A stretch of DNA of 6,823 nucleotides from Solirubrobacterales bacterium (GCA_003244035.1 QHBV01000087.1:13667-20489), one strand, 5' to 3'. Numbered from the stretch's first letter, positions 1 through 6,140 are shown. Numbers and translations: made by a program. Notes: generated by a model not told the origin, from the sequence alone.

Positions 1-399
1 CCGTTCTCGCTGCGCGAGTTCTCGAGCCGGATCAAGGCGGCGCTCCGGCGGGCCGAGATGAGCCGTCCCGCCGAGACCGCGCCGGACGAGGCGCCGCTGC
101 TGGCGCGCGAGCTGCGGATCGACTTCCCCAAGCGCACGGTCCGCGTCCGCGGCGCCGAGGCGGAGCTGACGTTCGTGGAGTTCGAGATCCTCTCGGCGCT
201 CGCTCGGGCGCCGGGACGGGTGTTCACCCGGGACATGCTGCTCGGGCGGGTCTGGGGAGACTCGGCGTACCGCGATCCGCGGACGATCGACGTGCACATC
301 AGGCACCTGCGCGAGAAGCTCGAGCGCGATCCCAAGGACCCGGAGTACCTGTTCACGGTGCGCGGCGTGGGCTACCGGTTCCGCGACACGGAGCCGTAG
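1..399 (+). CDS. Response regulator, OmpR/PhoB family, 3' part
   Basis: This is the C-terminal part of a two-component response regulator, a cytoplasmic DNA-binding transcription factor. The reading frame is open at the left window edge, so the 5' end is missing; 132 residues remain. The first residues (PFSLREFSSRIKAALRR) match the end of a receiver domain, the usual KPF...L..RI.A.LRR segment. After a short linker, residues about 38-130 form a winged-helix Trans_reg_C domain: the strand segment LRIDFPKRTVRV, then FVEFEILSALARAPGRVFTRDMLL, the recognition helix region DPRTIDVHIRHLREKLE, and the closing wing VRGVGYRF. An ATG at 58 exists in frame but lies after the receiver end and is not the natural start. 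The phosphorylated Asp is outside the window. A sensor kinase follows on the same strand, so it is probably the cognate partner. Target genes cannot be deduced. Confidence 0.93.
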   Translation, partial: PFSLREFSSRIKAALRRAEMSRPAETAPDEAPLLARELRIDFPKRTVRVRGAEAELTFVEFEILSALARAPGRVFTRDMLLGRVWGDSAYRDPRTIDVHIRHLREKLERDPKDPEYLFTVRGVGYRFRDTEP

Positions 400-432
400 C
401 GATCCGACCCGCTGCGGCGATACGCGGCGCGG

Positions 433-474
433 CGCTCCCGATCAGGATCTCGCTCCCGATCAGGATCTCGCTCC
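433..474 (+). repeat. Perfect 18-bp tandem duplication before the kinase start
   Basis: An 18-bp unit, CGCTCCCGATCAGGATCT, occurs at 433-450 and again without change at 451-468. The first six bases of a third copy follow at 469-474. Eighteen is a multiple of three, and in the kinase frame each unit reads LPIRIS. Each copy contains an AGGA (444-447 and 462-465) that could act as a weak ribosome binding site. It lies between the regulator stop (397-399) and the kinase start (483). Confidence 0.9.
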
Positions 475-482
475 GCAACCGC

Positions 483-1862
483 TTGGCGCTCGTGTTCTTC
501 GCGATCACGCTGGTGGCCATCGGCGTGCTCTACATGTACGTGGCGCCGGGGCTGCAGGCTCGCCTGATCGACGAGAAGCTGGCCGAGCTCGCGAGCGCCG
601 CGCGAGCGCATTCGGGACCGATCGCGCGGACCGTCGGTGCGGCCGAGCCGCTGCGGGTCGTCAAGGCCAGGGTCGACACCGGGGCGCTCAGCTCCGGGGC
701 GCGGGTCACGCTCCTTTCGGTGTCGCGCGCGGTCGCGCCGAACGGTCCCCAGCTCTCCTCGCTGGCGGACTCGAGCAGGCCCACCGCGACCGAGCGGCTC
801 TCGTTCCCCGTCGCCTACCGAGCCGCCGCCACCGGAACGTTGCGTACCGGCACGGAGATGACGAGTGCCGGGACGGTCGCCGAGGCCGCCGATCCAGTCG
901 CCTACCAGGGCCACGTCGCGCGCGTGCTCGTCTACTCCTCGCCGGTCTCGGATGTCGTGCGCAACGTCGCGATCGTCCGCCACGAGATCCTCGTCGCCGG
1001 CGGAATCGCGCTGCTGCTGGCGCTGGTCGGCGGCTACCTGGTCGCGCGCGCGCTCGCCCAGCGAGTCAAGCGACTTGAGCGCGCCGCCGAGCAGGTGGCG
1101 GCCGGCGACTTCGAGCACCCGATCCCCGTGGACTCGAGCGACGAGCTCGGTCAGCTCGCGGTCGCCTTCAACGACATGCAGCGCCAGCTGGCGCGGCTCG
1201 AATCGGCGCGCAAGAAGTTCATCGCGACCGCCTCGCACGAGCTACGCACTCCGATCTTCTCGCTGGGCGGCTTCGTCGAGCTGCTCGAAGACGAGGATCT
1301 CGACCCAATCACGCGGCGCCGGTTCCTCGACCAGGTCTCCGAGCAGGTGCAGCGCCTGGGCAAGCTGTCGGGCGACCTGCTCGACCTCTCAAAGCTCGAG
1401 TCCGGCTCGCTCGAGCTGCGCGAGGAGCAGGTCGACCTGGGTGAGCTGACGCGGTCGGTGTCGGGGGAGTTCGAGCCGATGCTCGACCAGCACGACTCGC
1501 ACCTGGAGCTGCGACTCGCCGCGCGGCGGATCGAGGCGCTCTGCGATCCCGTCCGCGTGGCCCAGATCGTGCGGATCCTGATCGACAACGCGCTCACCCA
1601 CACGCCGCTGGGAACCCGAATCGTGGTCGCCGTCGGCCGCGAGGACGGACGGGTGCGTCTCGCGGTGCGAGACGACGGCGGGGGGATCGAGCATGACGCG
1701 ATCGGACGGATCTTCGAGCCCTTCTACACCGCCGACGATGCTCGTGGCTCGGGCCTGGGCCTGGCGATCGCCTCCGAGCTCGCGGGGCGGATGGCGGGCC
1801 GGCTATCGGTGGAGTCCGGTCCCCGCCGGACGGTGTTCACGCTCGAGCTTCCGGCCCGATGA
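483..1862 (+). CDS. Sensor histidine kinase, membrane-bound
   Basis: A 459-residue two-component kinase expected to autophosphorylate and pass phosphate to the upstream regulator. Order: TM1 at about 2-20 (LVFFAITLVAIGVLYMYV), an extracytoplasmic sensor region at about 22-165 of no family I recognise, TM2 at about 168-188, HAMP at about 188-240, a HisKA dimerisation helix with the H-box SHELRTP (His252), and a HATPase_c domain with the N-box (LIDNALTHTP, Asn369), G1 (DDGGG, 397-401), F-box (FEPFYT) and G2 (GSGLGLAIA, 422-430). All catalytic boxes are intact. The start is uncertain. TTG at 483 is the first usual start codon in frame and GTG at 492 is next, but the open frame upstream encodes ISLRNR, which resembles the short basic stretch usually found before TM1. 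No good Shine-Dalgarno is present; the nearest AGGA is 17 bases away. The gene ends convergent with the cupin gene. Confidence 0.93.
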   Translation: MALVFFAITLVAIGVLYMYVAPGLQARLIDEKLAELASAARAHSGPIARTVGAAEPLRVVKARVDTGALSSGARVTLLSVSRAVAPNGPQLSSLADSSRPTATERLSFPVAYRAAATGTLRTGTEMTSAGTVAEAADPVAYQGHVARVLVYSSPVSDVVRNVAIVRHEILVAGGIALLLALVGGYLVARALAQRVKRLERAAEQVAAGDFEHPIPVDSSDELGQLAVAFNDMQRQLARLESARKKFIATASHELRTPIFSLGGFVELLEDEDLDPITRRRFLDQVSEQVQRLGKLSGDLLDLSKLESGSLELREEQVDLGELTRSVSGEFEPMLDQHDSHLELRLAARRIEALCDPVRVAQIVRILIDNALTHTPLGTRIVVAVGREDGRVRLAVRDDGGGIEHDAIGRIFEPFYTADDARGSGLGLAIASELAGRMAGRLSVESGPRRTVFTLELPAR

Positions 1863-2330
1863 TCAGCGCTCGCCATCCCAGTAGTCGACGTCTCCGTCGA
1901 CGCGGCGGAGAATCACGTGATCGGCGTCGTTGCCGGGCCAGACGCCGATCTTGTCGCTGTCCGGGTAAACAGCCACCGATGGCTCGCGGGCGCTGGAGAA
2001 CATCAGCACCCGGGCTCCGTCCTCGCCGCGGTTGTAGACCTTGTGAGCGCCCTCCGGCCCGGGGGGGAAGCAGATCACATCGCCTCGGTCCAGCTCCTGC
2101 ACCCCGCCCGGCCGCCGGACGCCGATCGAGCCTTCCACGACCACCAGCCACTCTTCTTCGTACTCGTAGTGGTATGGGCAGAGCGCCTGGCCCACCGGCA
2201 GCTCGAACAGCTTGACGGCCAGCGCCTCCCCGCCCGCGGCGCGGGACATGTGCGCCATGCCCGACCGGTACCCGGCGGGATCGGCGAGGTCGTACTGAAA
2301 CGCGGTATCGAAGATGTTCTCGCGGGCCAT
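1863..2330 (-). CDS. Single-domain cupin protein
   Basis: A 155-residue small beta-barrel protein of the cupin superfamily. Motif 1 is at residues 47-67 (G47...PYHYEYEEEW...G67), with His54, Glu56 and Glu60 as likely metal ligands; the usual second His is Glu56. Motif 2 is at residues 83-100 (GDVICFPPGPEGAHKVYN), with His96 and Asn100. A conserved-looking tail follows (REPSVAVYPDSDKIGVWPG). Cupins of this kind may be dioxygenases, isomerases or sugar-binding proteins, and the substrate cannot be deduced. ATG at 2330 was chosen because the protein similarity begins there; the frame is open to 2465, but that part lies inside the divergent phosphatase gene and reads as low-quality Ser/Arg/Pro sequence. 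There is no Shine-Dalgarno before the ATG. It is the only minus-strand gene in the window and may be unrelated to the trehalose genes. Confidence 0.88.
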   Translation of the reverse strand: MARENIFDTAFQYDLADPAGYRSGMAHMSRAAGGEALAVKLFELPVGQALCPYHYEYEEEWLVVVEGSIGVRRPGGVQELDRGDVICFPPGPEGAHKVYNRGEDGARVLMFSSAREPSVAVYPDSDKIGVWPGNDADHVILRRVDGDVDYWDGER

Positions 2331-2352
2331 GATGCGATGATCGCGGATTATG
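2331..2352. promoter_or_regulatory. Very short divergent intergenic region with possible promoter
   Basis: Only 19 bases (2331-2349) separate the starts of the cupin gene (-) and the phosphatase gene (+). On the minus strand CATAAT (2352 down to 2347) matches five of six bases of a -10 box and lies so that transcription would begin about 10 bases before the cupin ATG. No -35 match is visible at 17 bases. For the plus gene only a weak GATGAT (2336-2341) can be suggested. Neither gene has a Shine-Dalgarno, which would suit leaderless or nearly leaderless transcripts. The promoter call is inference. Confidence 0.35.
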
Positions 2353-3276
2353 GATTCCGAGATCGTGCTGGAGCTGGCGCAGGGCCTGCGCGAGCTCGTG
2401 CTCCCGCTGCTGGGCTCGCTCGCCGGACGAGCCGTATCGGGCGCCGGCCGCGGCGGCGACCTCACGTTCGCGGTCGACGCGGTGGCCGAGAGCTGGCTGG
2501 AGCGGTTCGTGGCCGAGCGGGCGCCGCGGATGGCCTTCTACTCCGAGGACCGCGGGCTGGTCGCGCCCGCCGGTGCGACGCACGTGCTCGTGGTCGATCC
2601 GATCGACGGCACCAGGCCGGCGATGGCGGGACTCGAGTCGGCGTGCGTGGCGGTCGCGCTCGCGCCGCTGGGAGACGGCGACCCGACGATGGCCGACCTC
2701 GAGGTGGGGTGCGTGGCCGAGATCAAGTCAGGTGACTGGTACCTCGCGGTCCGCGGCGAGGGCGTGCGTTCGACCCGCGGGGTCGCGCTCAGCCCCGCTG
2801 CTGAGCTCAGCGGCATGTTCTGGGGCTACGGCTTCCGTGGCCGCCCGGTGCGTCCCACGGTCGAGGTGCTCGGAGACCTGATCGATGCCTCGTCCGTGGG
2901 TGGGGGGACGTTCGAGCTCGGCTCGCAGGCGTTCGCGATGACCAGGATTGTCACCGGCCAGTTCGACGCGACGGTCGAGGTCGGCTCGCGCCTGATCGAC
3001 GACGTGCCGGGGATGCTCGAGGAGTTCGAGCGCGTCGGTGGCGGACACGTGCTCAACAACTCCCCCTATGACCTCGCGGCGCCGTGGCTGTGCCTGACCG
3101 AGGCGGGCGGCGTGGTCAGCGACGGCTGGGGCGAGCCGCTCGATCGTCGCCGTCTGCTGGGCTCCGGCCACGAGTTCCAGATGTCCTCGATCTCGGCCGC
3201 CAACGCGCAGCTGCACGCAAAGCTCGTGCGGGCGGTGGACAGGGGCGTGGGCCGGCTGCGGGCGATGCGCTCGTGA
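2350..3276 (+). CDS. Inositol monophosphatase-family phosphatase
   Basis: A 308-residue member of the Mg-dependent, Li-sensitive phosphatase fold (IMPase / FBPase / CysQ / HisN group), expected to be cytosolic. The metal-site motifs can be read: GDLTFAVDAVAE (37-48, Asp43), YSED (64-67, Glu66), the signature VDPIDGTRPAMAGLES (82-97, Asp83 and Asp86), and the C-terminal YDLAAPWLCLTEAGG (240-254, Asp241), where Tyr stands in place of the usual Trp of the WD motif. All acidic metal ligands are present, so it should be active. The family hydrolyses sugar or polyol monophosphates, and the substrate cannot be fixed from sequence. ATG at 2350 fits the usual N-terminal helix; no Shine-Dalgarno is seen. 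It is on the same strand as treT and otsA, 120 bp ahead of treT. A role in trehalose-6-phosphate or precursor dephosphorylation is possible but is inference. It is somewhat longer than typical members (about 260-270). Confidence 0.88.
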   Translation: MDSEIVLELAQGLRELVLPLLGSLAGRAVSGAGRGGDLTFAVDAVAESWLERFVAERAPRMAFYSEDRGLVAPAGATHVLVVDPIDGTRPAMAGLESACVAVALAPLGDGDPTMADLEVGCVAEIKSGDWYLAVRGEGVRSTRGVALSPAAELSGMFWGYGFRGRPVRPTVEVLGDLIDASSVGGGTFELGSQAFAMTRIVTGQFDATVEVGSRLIDDVPGMLEEFERVGGGHVLNNSPYDLAAPWLCLTEAGGVVSDGWGEPLDRRRLLGSGHEFQMSSISAANAQLHAKLVRAVDRGVGRLRAMRS

Positions 3277-3311
3277 AGGACGTGGGCCGGCTGCGGGCGA
3301 TGCGCTCGTGA
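3246..3311 (+). repeat. 35-bp-period tandem duplication of the phosphatase gene tail
   Basis: A 31-base segment beginning CGTGGGCCGGCTGCGG and ending in the stop codon TGA is present at 3246-3276 and again, identical, at 3281-3311, giving a period of 35 bp. The first copy encodes the phosphatase C-terminus VGRLRAMRS plus stop; the second lies entirely after the stop. Because 35 is not a multiple of three, the second copy is out of frame with the gene. It looks like a recent local slippage duplication. Confidence 0.92.
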
Positions 3312-3352
3312 GGGCTGGCCGCTCCGGTATCGTGCGCGCGCGTCGCCCCGCG

Positions 3353-3390
3353 GGCGCCCGGCCGGGCGCCACTGTGCAGGCGCCCGGCCG
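3353..3390 (+). promoter_or_regulatory. GC-rich alternative hairpins in the treT leader
   Basis: Three related segments lie here: A (3353-3364) and C (3379-3390) are both GGCGCCCGGCCG, and B (3359-3370) is their reverse complement. A with B makes a perfect 18-bp palindrome at 3353-3370. B with C makes a 12-bp perfect stem with loop ACTGTGCA (3371-3378). The two folds exclude each other, as in an attenuator or translational switch. The B:C stem ends six bases before the treT ATG. There is no T-run, so a classic intrinsic terminator is not supported. The rest of the 3312-3396 spacer shows no clear promoter; TATCGT at 3328-3333 is only a weak -10 candidate. Function is inference. Confidence 0.5.
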
Positions 3391-3396
3391 CACACC

Positions 3397-4629
3397 ATGC
3401 TCCAGCCCGTCTTCGTAGCCCAGCGGCACCTCTCCGACTACACGAGCATCGTCGGCCGTCCGCTCGTGGAGGAGATTCGCGAGCGCGCCGCGAGGCTTCA
3501 GGGAAAGCGGATCCTGCACCTCTCGGCGACGGCGTTCGGCGGAGGGGTCTCGGAGATCCTGTACACGCTCGTGCCGCTGATGCAGGACGTGGGACTGCAG
3601 TGCGAGTGGCAGGTGATCTACGGGCGCGAGGAGTTCTTCAACGCCACTAAGGTGATGCACAACGCACTTCAGGGTAACCCTCAAGATCTGAGCGAAGAGC
3701 AATGGGAGACCTGGCGCCGCTACAACGAGATCAATGCCCGCGAGCTGTCCGACGGCTGGGACGTGTGCATCGTCCACGATCCGCAGCCGGCCGCGATCTG
3801 CTCGCTCGTGGAGGAGAAGGCGCGCCACTGGGTGTGGCGCTGTCATATCGACCTCTCGACACCCAATCCCGCCACGCTCGCGCGGCTGCTGCCCAGCCTC
3901 AATCGCTATCCAGCCTCGGTGTTCCACATCCCCGCGTATGTGCCCGCCGGCATGGACGGGCGCGCGCACGAGTTCCCGCCGGCGATCGACCCGCTGGCAC
4001 CCAAGAACATGGCCTTCTCGACCGATGACGCCGTCTATATCTGCCAGCAGTTCGGGATCGATGTCGACCGGCCGCTGCTGTGCCAGGTATCGCGCTTCGA
4101 CCCCTGGAAGGACCCGCTCGGCGTGATCGACGCCTACCGGATCGTCAAGGCGCAGGTCCCCGAGGTGCAGCTCGCGCTCGTGGGCTCGATGGCGACCGAC
4201 GACCCCGAGGGCTGGGACTACTTCAACGCAACCGTCGCCCATGCCGACGGCGATCCCGACATCCACATCCTCAACAACCTCAACAATGTCGGCGCGATCG
4301 AGGTCAACGCGTTTCAGTCCCACAGCGACGTGGTGATCCAGAAGTCCACCCGCGAGGGCTTCGGGCTGACCGTGACCGAGGCGATCTGGAAGGCGCGGCC
4401 GTTCATCGGCGGCGATGTCGGGGGGATCCCGCTGCAGGTCATCGACGGCGAGACGGGCTTCCTCGTCTCCACCGTGCAGGAGTGCGCCCAGCGTGCGCTG
4501 GAGATCCTGGGCGACCCCGGCCTGGGCAGGCGCCTCGGACGCGCGGGCAAGGAGAGCGTACGCCGGCGCTTTTTGACGCCGCGGCTGCTGCGCGACTGGC
4601 TGGAGCTGTTCGAGGCGTTCGAGGCTTAG
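3397..4629 (+). CDS. treT: Trehalose synthase TreT-type GT4 glycosyltransferase
   Basis: A 410-residue retaining GT-B glycosyltransferase of family GT4, recognised as trehalose glycosyltransferring synthase (TreT), which joins NDP-glucose and glucose reversibly to trehalose. It is cytosolic, with no signal or membrane segment. Evidence: the N-terminal TATAFGGGVSEILYTLVPLM-like block (here ATAFGGGVSEILYTLVPLM, 44-62), the TreT-typical WQVIYGREEFFN (71-82) and VMHNALQGNPQDL (86-98), IVHDPQPA (125-132), HWVWRCHIDLSTPNP (144-158), the nucleotide-sugar motif SRFDPWKDP (232-240), and the GT4 E-x7-E element REGFGLTVTEA (Glu320 and Glu328). The length is normal for the family. ATG at 3397 is the first start codon in frame and fits the N-terminus; no Shine-Dalgarno is seen, and a strong hairpin ends six bases before it. 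otsA follows after 2 bp, so the two are surely co-transcribed. The nucleotide donor (ADP, UDP or other) cannot be decided. Confidence 0.9.
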   Translation: MLQPVFVAQRHLSDYTSIVGRPLVEEIRERAARLQGKRILHLSATAFGGGVSEILYTLVPLMQDVGLQCEWQVIYGREEFFNATKVMHNALQGNPQDLSEEQWETWRRYNEINARELSDGWDVCIVHDPQPAAICSLVEEKARHWVWRCHIDLSTPNPATLARLLPSLNRYPASVFHIPAYVPAGMDGRAHEFPPAIDPLAPKNMAFSTDDAVYICQQFGIDVDRPLLCQVSRFDPWKDPLGVIDAYRIVKAQVPEVQLALVGSMATDDPEGWDYFNATVAHADGDPDIHILNNLNNVGAIEVNAFQSHSDVVIQKSTREGFGLTVTEAIWKARPFIGGDVGGIPLQVIDGETGFLVSTVQECAQRALEILGDPGLGRRLGRAGKESVRRRFLTPRLLRDWLELFEAFEA

Positions 4630-4631
4630 CC

Positions 4632-6080
4632 GTGACGGGCTCGCCGCTGATCCTCGTCTCCAATCGCGGCCCCGTCACGTTCGAGCCCGACGGCTCGGTT
4701 CGCCGCGGCACGGGTGGGCTGGTCACGGCCCTGACCGGGCTGGCCTCGCACCGCGAGGTGACCTGGATCGCCTCGGCCATGACCGATGAGGACATCGCCG
4801 CCGCCCAGCAGTACGGCGGCGAGCCGTTTCCCATCCGTGCCCCCGACGGCGACGAGTACATGGTCAAGCTGGTGGCCTCCGACCCCGAGGCCTACGACCG
4901 CTTCTACGGGATCATCGCCAACCCGATGCTGTGGTTCATCCAGCACTACCTGTGGGACCTCTCCAATGCGCCCGACATCCGGCGCAACGAGACCGAGGCG
5001 TTCGAGTTTGGCTACAACGCGGTCAACGAGGACCTGGCGCGGGCCGTGCTGGAGGAGATCGACGGCGTGCAGGAGCCGATCGTGATGGTTCACGACTACC
5101 ACCTGTACACGCTTCCCGGGCTGATCCGGCGCGAGCGGCCGGATGCGTTCCTGCACCACTTCGTGCACATCCCGTGGAGCCAGTCGGACTCCTGGCGGGT
5201 GCTCCCATCGATGATCCGCCAGGCCATCTACCGCGGCATCCTCTCCAACGACATCGTCGGCTTCCACACTCGCTCCTACCGGCGCAACTTCCTGCAGTGC
5301 TGCGAGGACCTGCTCGACCTGGATGTCGACTTCGAGCGCGGCATCGTCCACCTACCCGAGCGCGAGGTGTGGGTGCGCAACTACCCGCTGCCGATCGACG
5401 CTGGGGCGGTCACAGCGACGGCGACCCGCCCTCGGACGCTCGAGTTCGAGGCCGAGCTGCTGCGCCGGCGCCGGGACCACCTGATCCTTCGCGTCGACCG
5501 AGCGGACTTGAGCAAGAACGTCCTGCGCGGCTTCAGCGGCTTCGACGCGTTCCTCGAGCAGCATCCCGAGTTCCGTGAGAAGGTGACTTTCATCGCCCAG
5601 CTGATGCCGTCCCGGACCGACGTGCCCGAGTACGCGGAGTACCTCGAGCGGATCGAGGCGGTCGTCGCCGTGGTCAACCACCGCCACGGATCGCCCGATT
5701 GGATGCCGATCCAGCTCAAGCTCCGCGACGACCTGGAGGAGGCGGTCGCGGCCTACAAGCACTACGACGTGCTGATGGTCAACGCGATGTTCGACGGGAT
5801 GAACCTGGTGGCCAAGGAGGGACCGATCGTCAACGAGCGCGCGGGCGTGTCGATCCTGTCGGAGAACACCGGCGCGCACGAGGAGCTGGGCGAGTACGCG
5901 CTCTCGGTCAACCCCTTCGACATCCAGGAGCTGGCCGACTCGATCCATGCGGCGCTGACGATGCCCGCGCACGAGCGCCGGCGGCGCCACGAGGGGCTCA
6001 AGTCGATCGTGACGGCGCGCAACCCCGGCGATTGGGTGGACGAGCAGCTGGCGGACATTCGCAGCAAGGCGGCGTCGTGA
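4632..6080 (+). CDS. otsA: GT20 trehalose-6-phosphate synthase-like, divergent OtsA
   Basis: A 482-residue GT20 glycosyltransferase expected to make trehalose-6-phosphate from NDP-glucose and glucose-6-phosphate. Landmarks: VSNRGP (9-14), the glycine loop GTGGL (26-30), NPMLWFIQHY (97-106), HDYHL (154-158, Asp155), FVHIPW (177-182, His179), the R-x4-K pair R290/K295, SRTDVPEY (327-334, Arg328) and DGMNLVAKE (388-396). The spacings D155-H179 and R290-K295-R328 equal those I recall for E. coli OtsA D130-H154 and R262-K267-R300, so donor and phosphate-binding residues seem kept. Blocks around them differ: RADLSKNV for the usual RLDYxKGI, and NAMFDGMNLVAKEGPIVNE for the usual TPLRDGMNLVAKEY. There is no fused OtsB domain. 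GTG at 4632 was chosen: it lies 2 bp after the treT stop, has GAGG at 4621-4624 and places VSNRGP correctly; the frame is open further upstream only inside treT. A related acceptor (for example glycerol-3-phosphate) cannot be excluded. Confidence 0.87.
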   Translation: MTGSPLILVSNRGPVTFEPDGSVRRGTGGLVTALTGLASHREVTWIASAMTDEDIAAAQQYGGEPFPIRAPDGDEYMVKLVASDPEAYDRFYGIIANPMLWFIQHYLWDLSNAPDIRRNETEAFEFGYNAVNEDLARAVLEEIDGVQEPIVMVHDYHLYTLPGLIRRERPDAFLHHFVHIPWSQSDSWRVLPSMIRQAIYRGILSNDIVGFHTRSYRRNFLQCCEDLLDLDVDFERGIVHLPEREVWVRNYPLPIDAGAVTATATRPRTLEFEAELLRRRRDHLILRVDRADLSKNVLRGFSGFDAFLEQHPEFREKVTFIAQLMPSRTDVPEYAEYLERIEAVVAVVNHRHGSPDWMPIQLKLRDDLEEAVAAYKHYDVLMVNAMFDGMNLVAKEGPIVNERAGVSILSENTGAHEELGEYALSVNPFDIQELADSIHAALTMPAHERRRRHEGLKSIVTARNPGDWVDEQLADIRSKAAS

Positions 6081-6095
6081 GGGCGTCATCAAACA

Positions 6096-6121
6096 GGCGT
6101 GCGGCCCGCAGGCCGCACGCC
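6096..6121 (+). promoter_or_regulatory. Perfect 11-bp-stem hairpin between otsA and the Asp23 gene
   Basis: GGCGTGCGGCC (6096-6106) pairs fully with GGCCGCACGCC (6111-6121) around a CGCA loop (6107-6110). It lies 15 bases after the otsA stop and 8 bases before the Shine-Dalgarno of the next gene. No T-run follows on the plus strand, so it may be a terminator or attenuator of a GC-rich genome, or an RNA-stabilising element; the sequence alone does not decide. Confidence 0.6.
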
Positions 6122-6129
6122 ATCATCAC

Positions 6130-6135
6130 AGGAGG
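6130..6135 (+). promoter_or_regulatory. Consensus ribosome binding site AGGAGG
   Basis: AGGAGG ends five bases before the ATG at 6141. It decides the start of the Asp23-family gene against an in-frame ATG at 6099, which lies inside the preceding hairpin and has no such signal. It is the only full-consensus Shine-Dalgarno seen in the window. Confidence 0.85.
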
Positions 6136-6140
6136 ACCCG

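Noticed and set aside
372..1238. Minus-strand frame opposite the histidine kinase
   Set aside because: Composition is Arg/Asp-rich without structure, and it is antisense to an intact kinase.
1884..1901. Two GTCGAC palindromes forming a 6-bp stem near the kinase/cupin junction, a possible terminator
   Set aside because: The stem is short, lies inside the cupin coding sequence (VDGDVDYW), and has no T-run.
2331..2465. Longer start for the cupin gene at 2465
   Set aside because: The extra 45 residues lie in the antisense of the phosphatase N-terminus and have no cupin similarity.
2728..4323. Long minus-strand open frame of about 531 codons opposite the phosphatase and treT
   Set aside because: It lies antisense to two clearly recognised genes, reads as Val/Asp/Arg/His-rich sequence with no motif, and is the usual mirror frame of GC-rich coding DNA.
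4080..4631. Upstream extension of the otsA frame inside treT
   Set aside because: The frame is open, but the sequence is an Arg/Gly/Pro-rich shadow of treT; the GT20 fold begins at GTG 4632.
4626..6092. Two minus-strand open frames opposite otsA
   Set aside because: Same mirror-frame effect; no family features, and otsA motifs cover the plus strand throughout.
6099..6140. Earlier in-frame ATG for the Asp23 gene
   Set aside because: It sits within the hairpin without a ribosome binding site; ATG 6141 has AGGAGG at the right distance.
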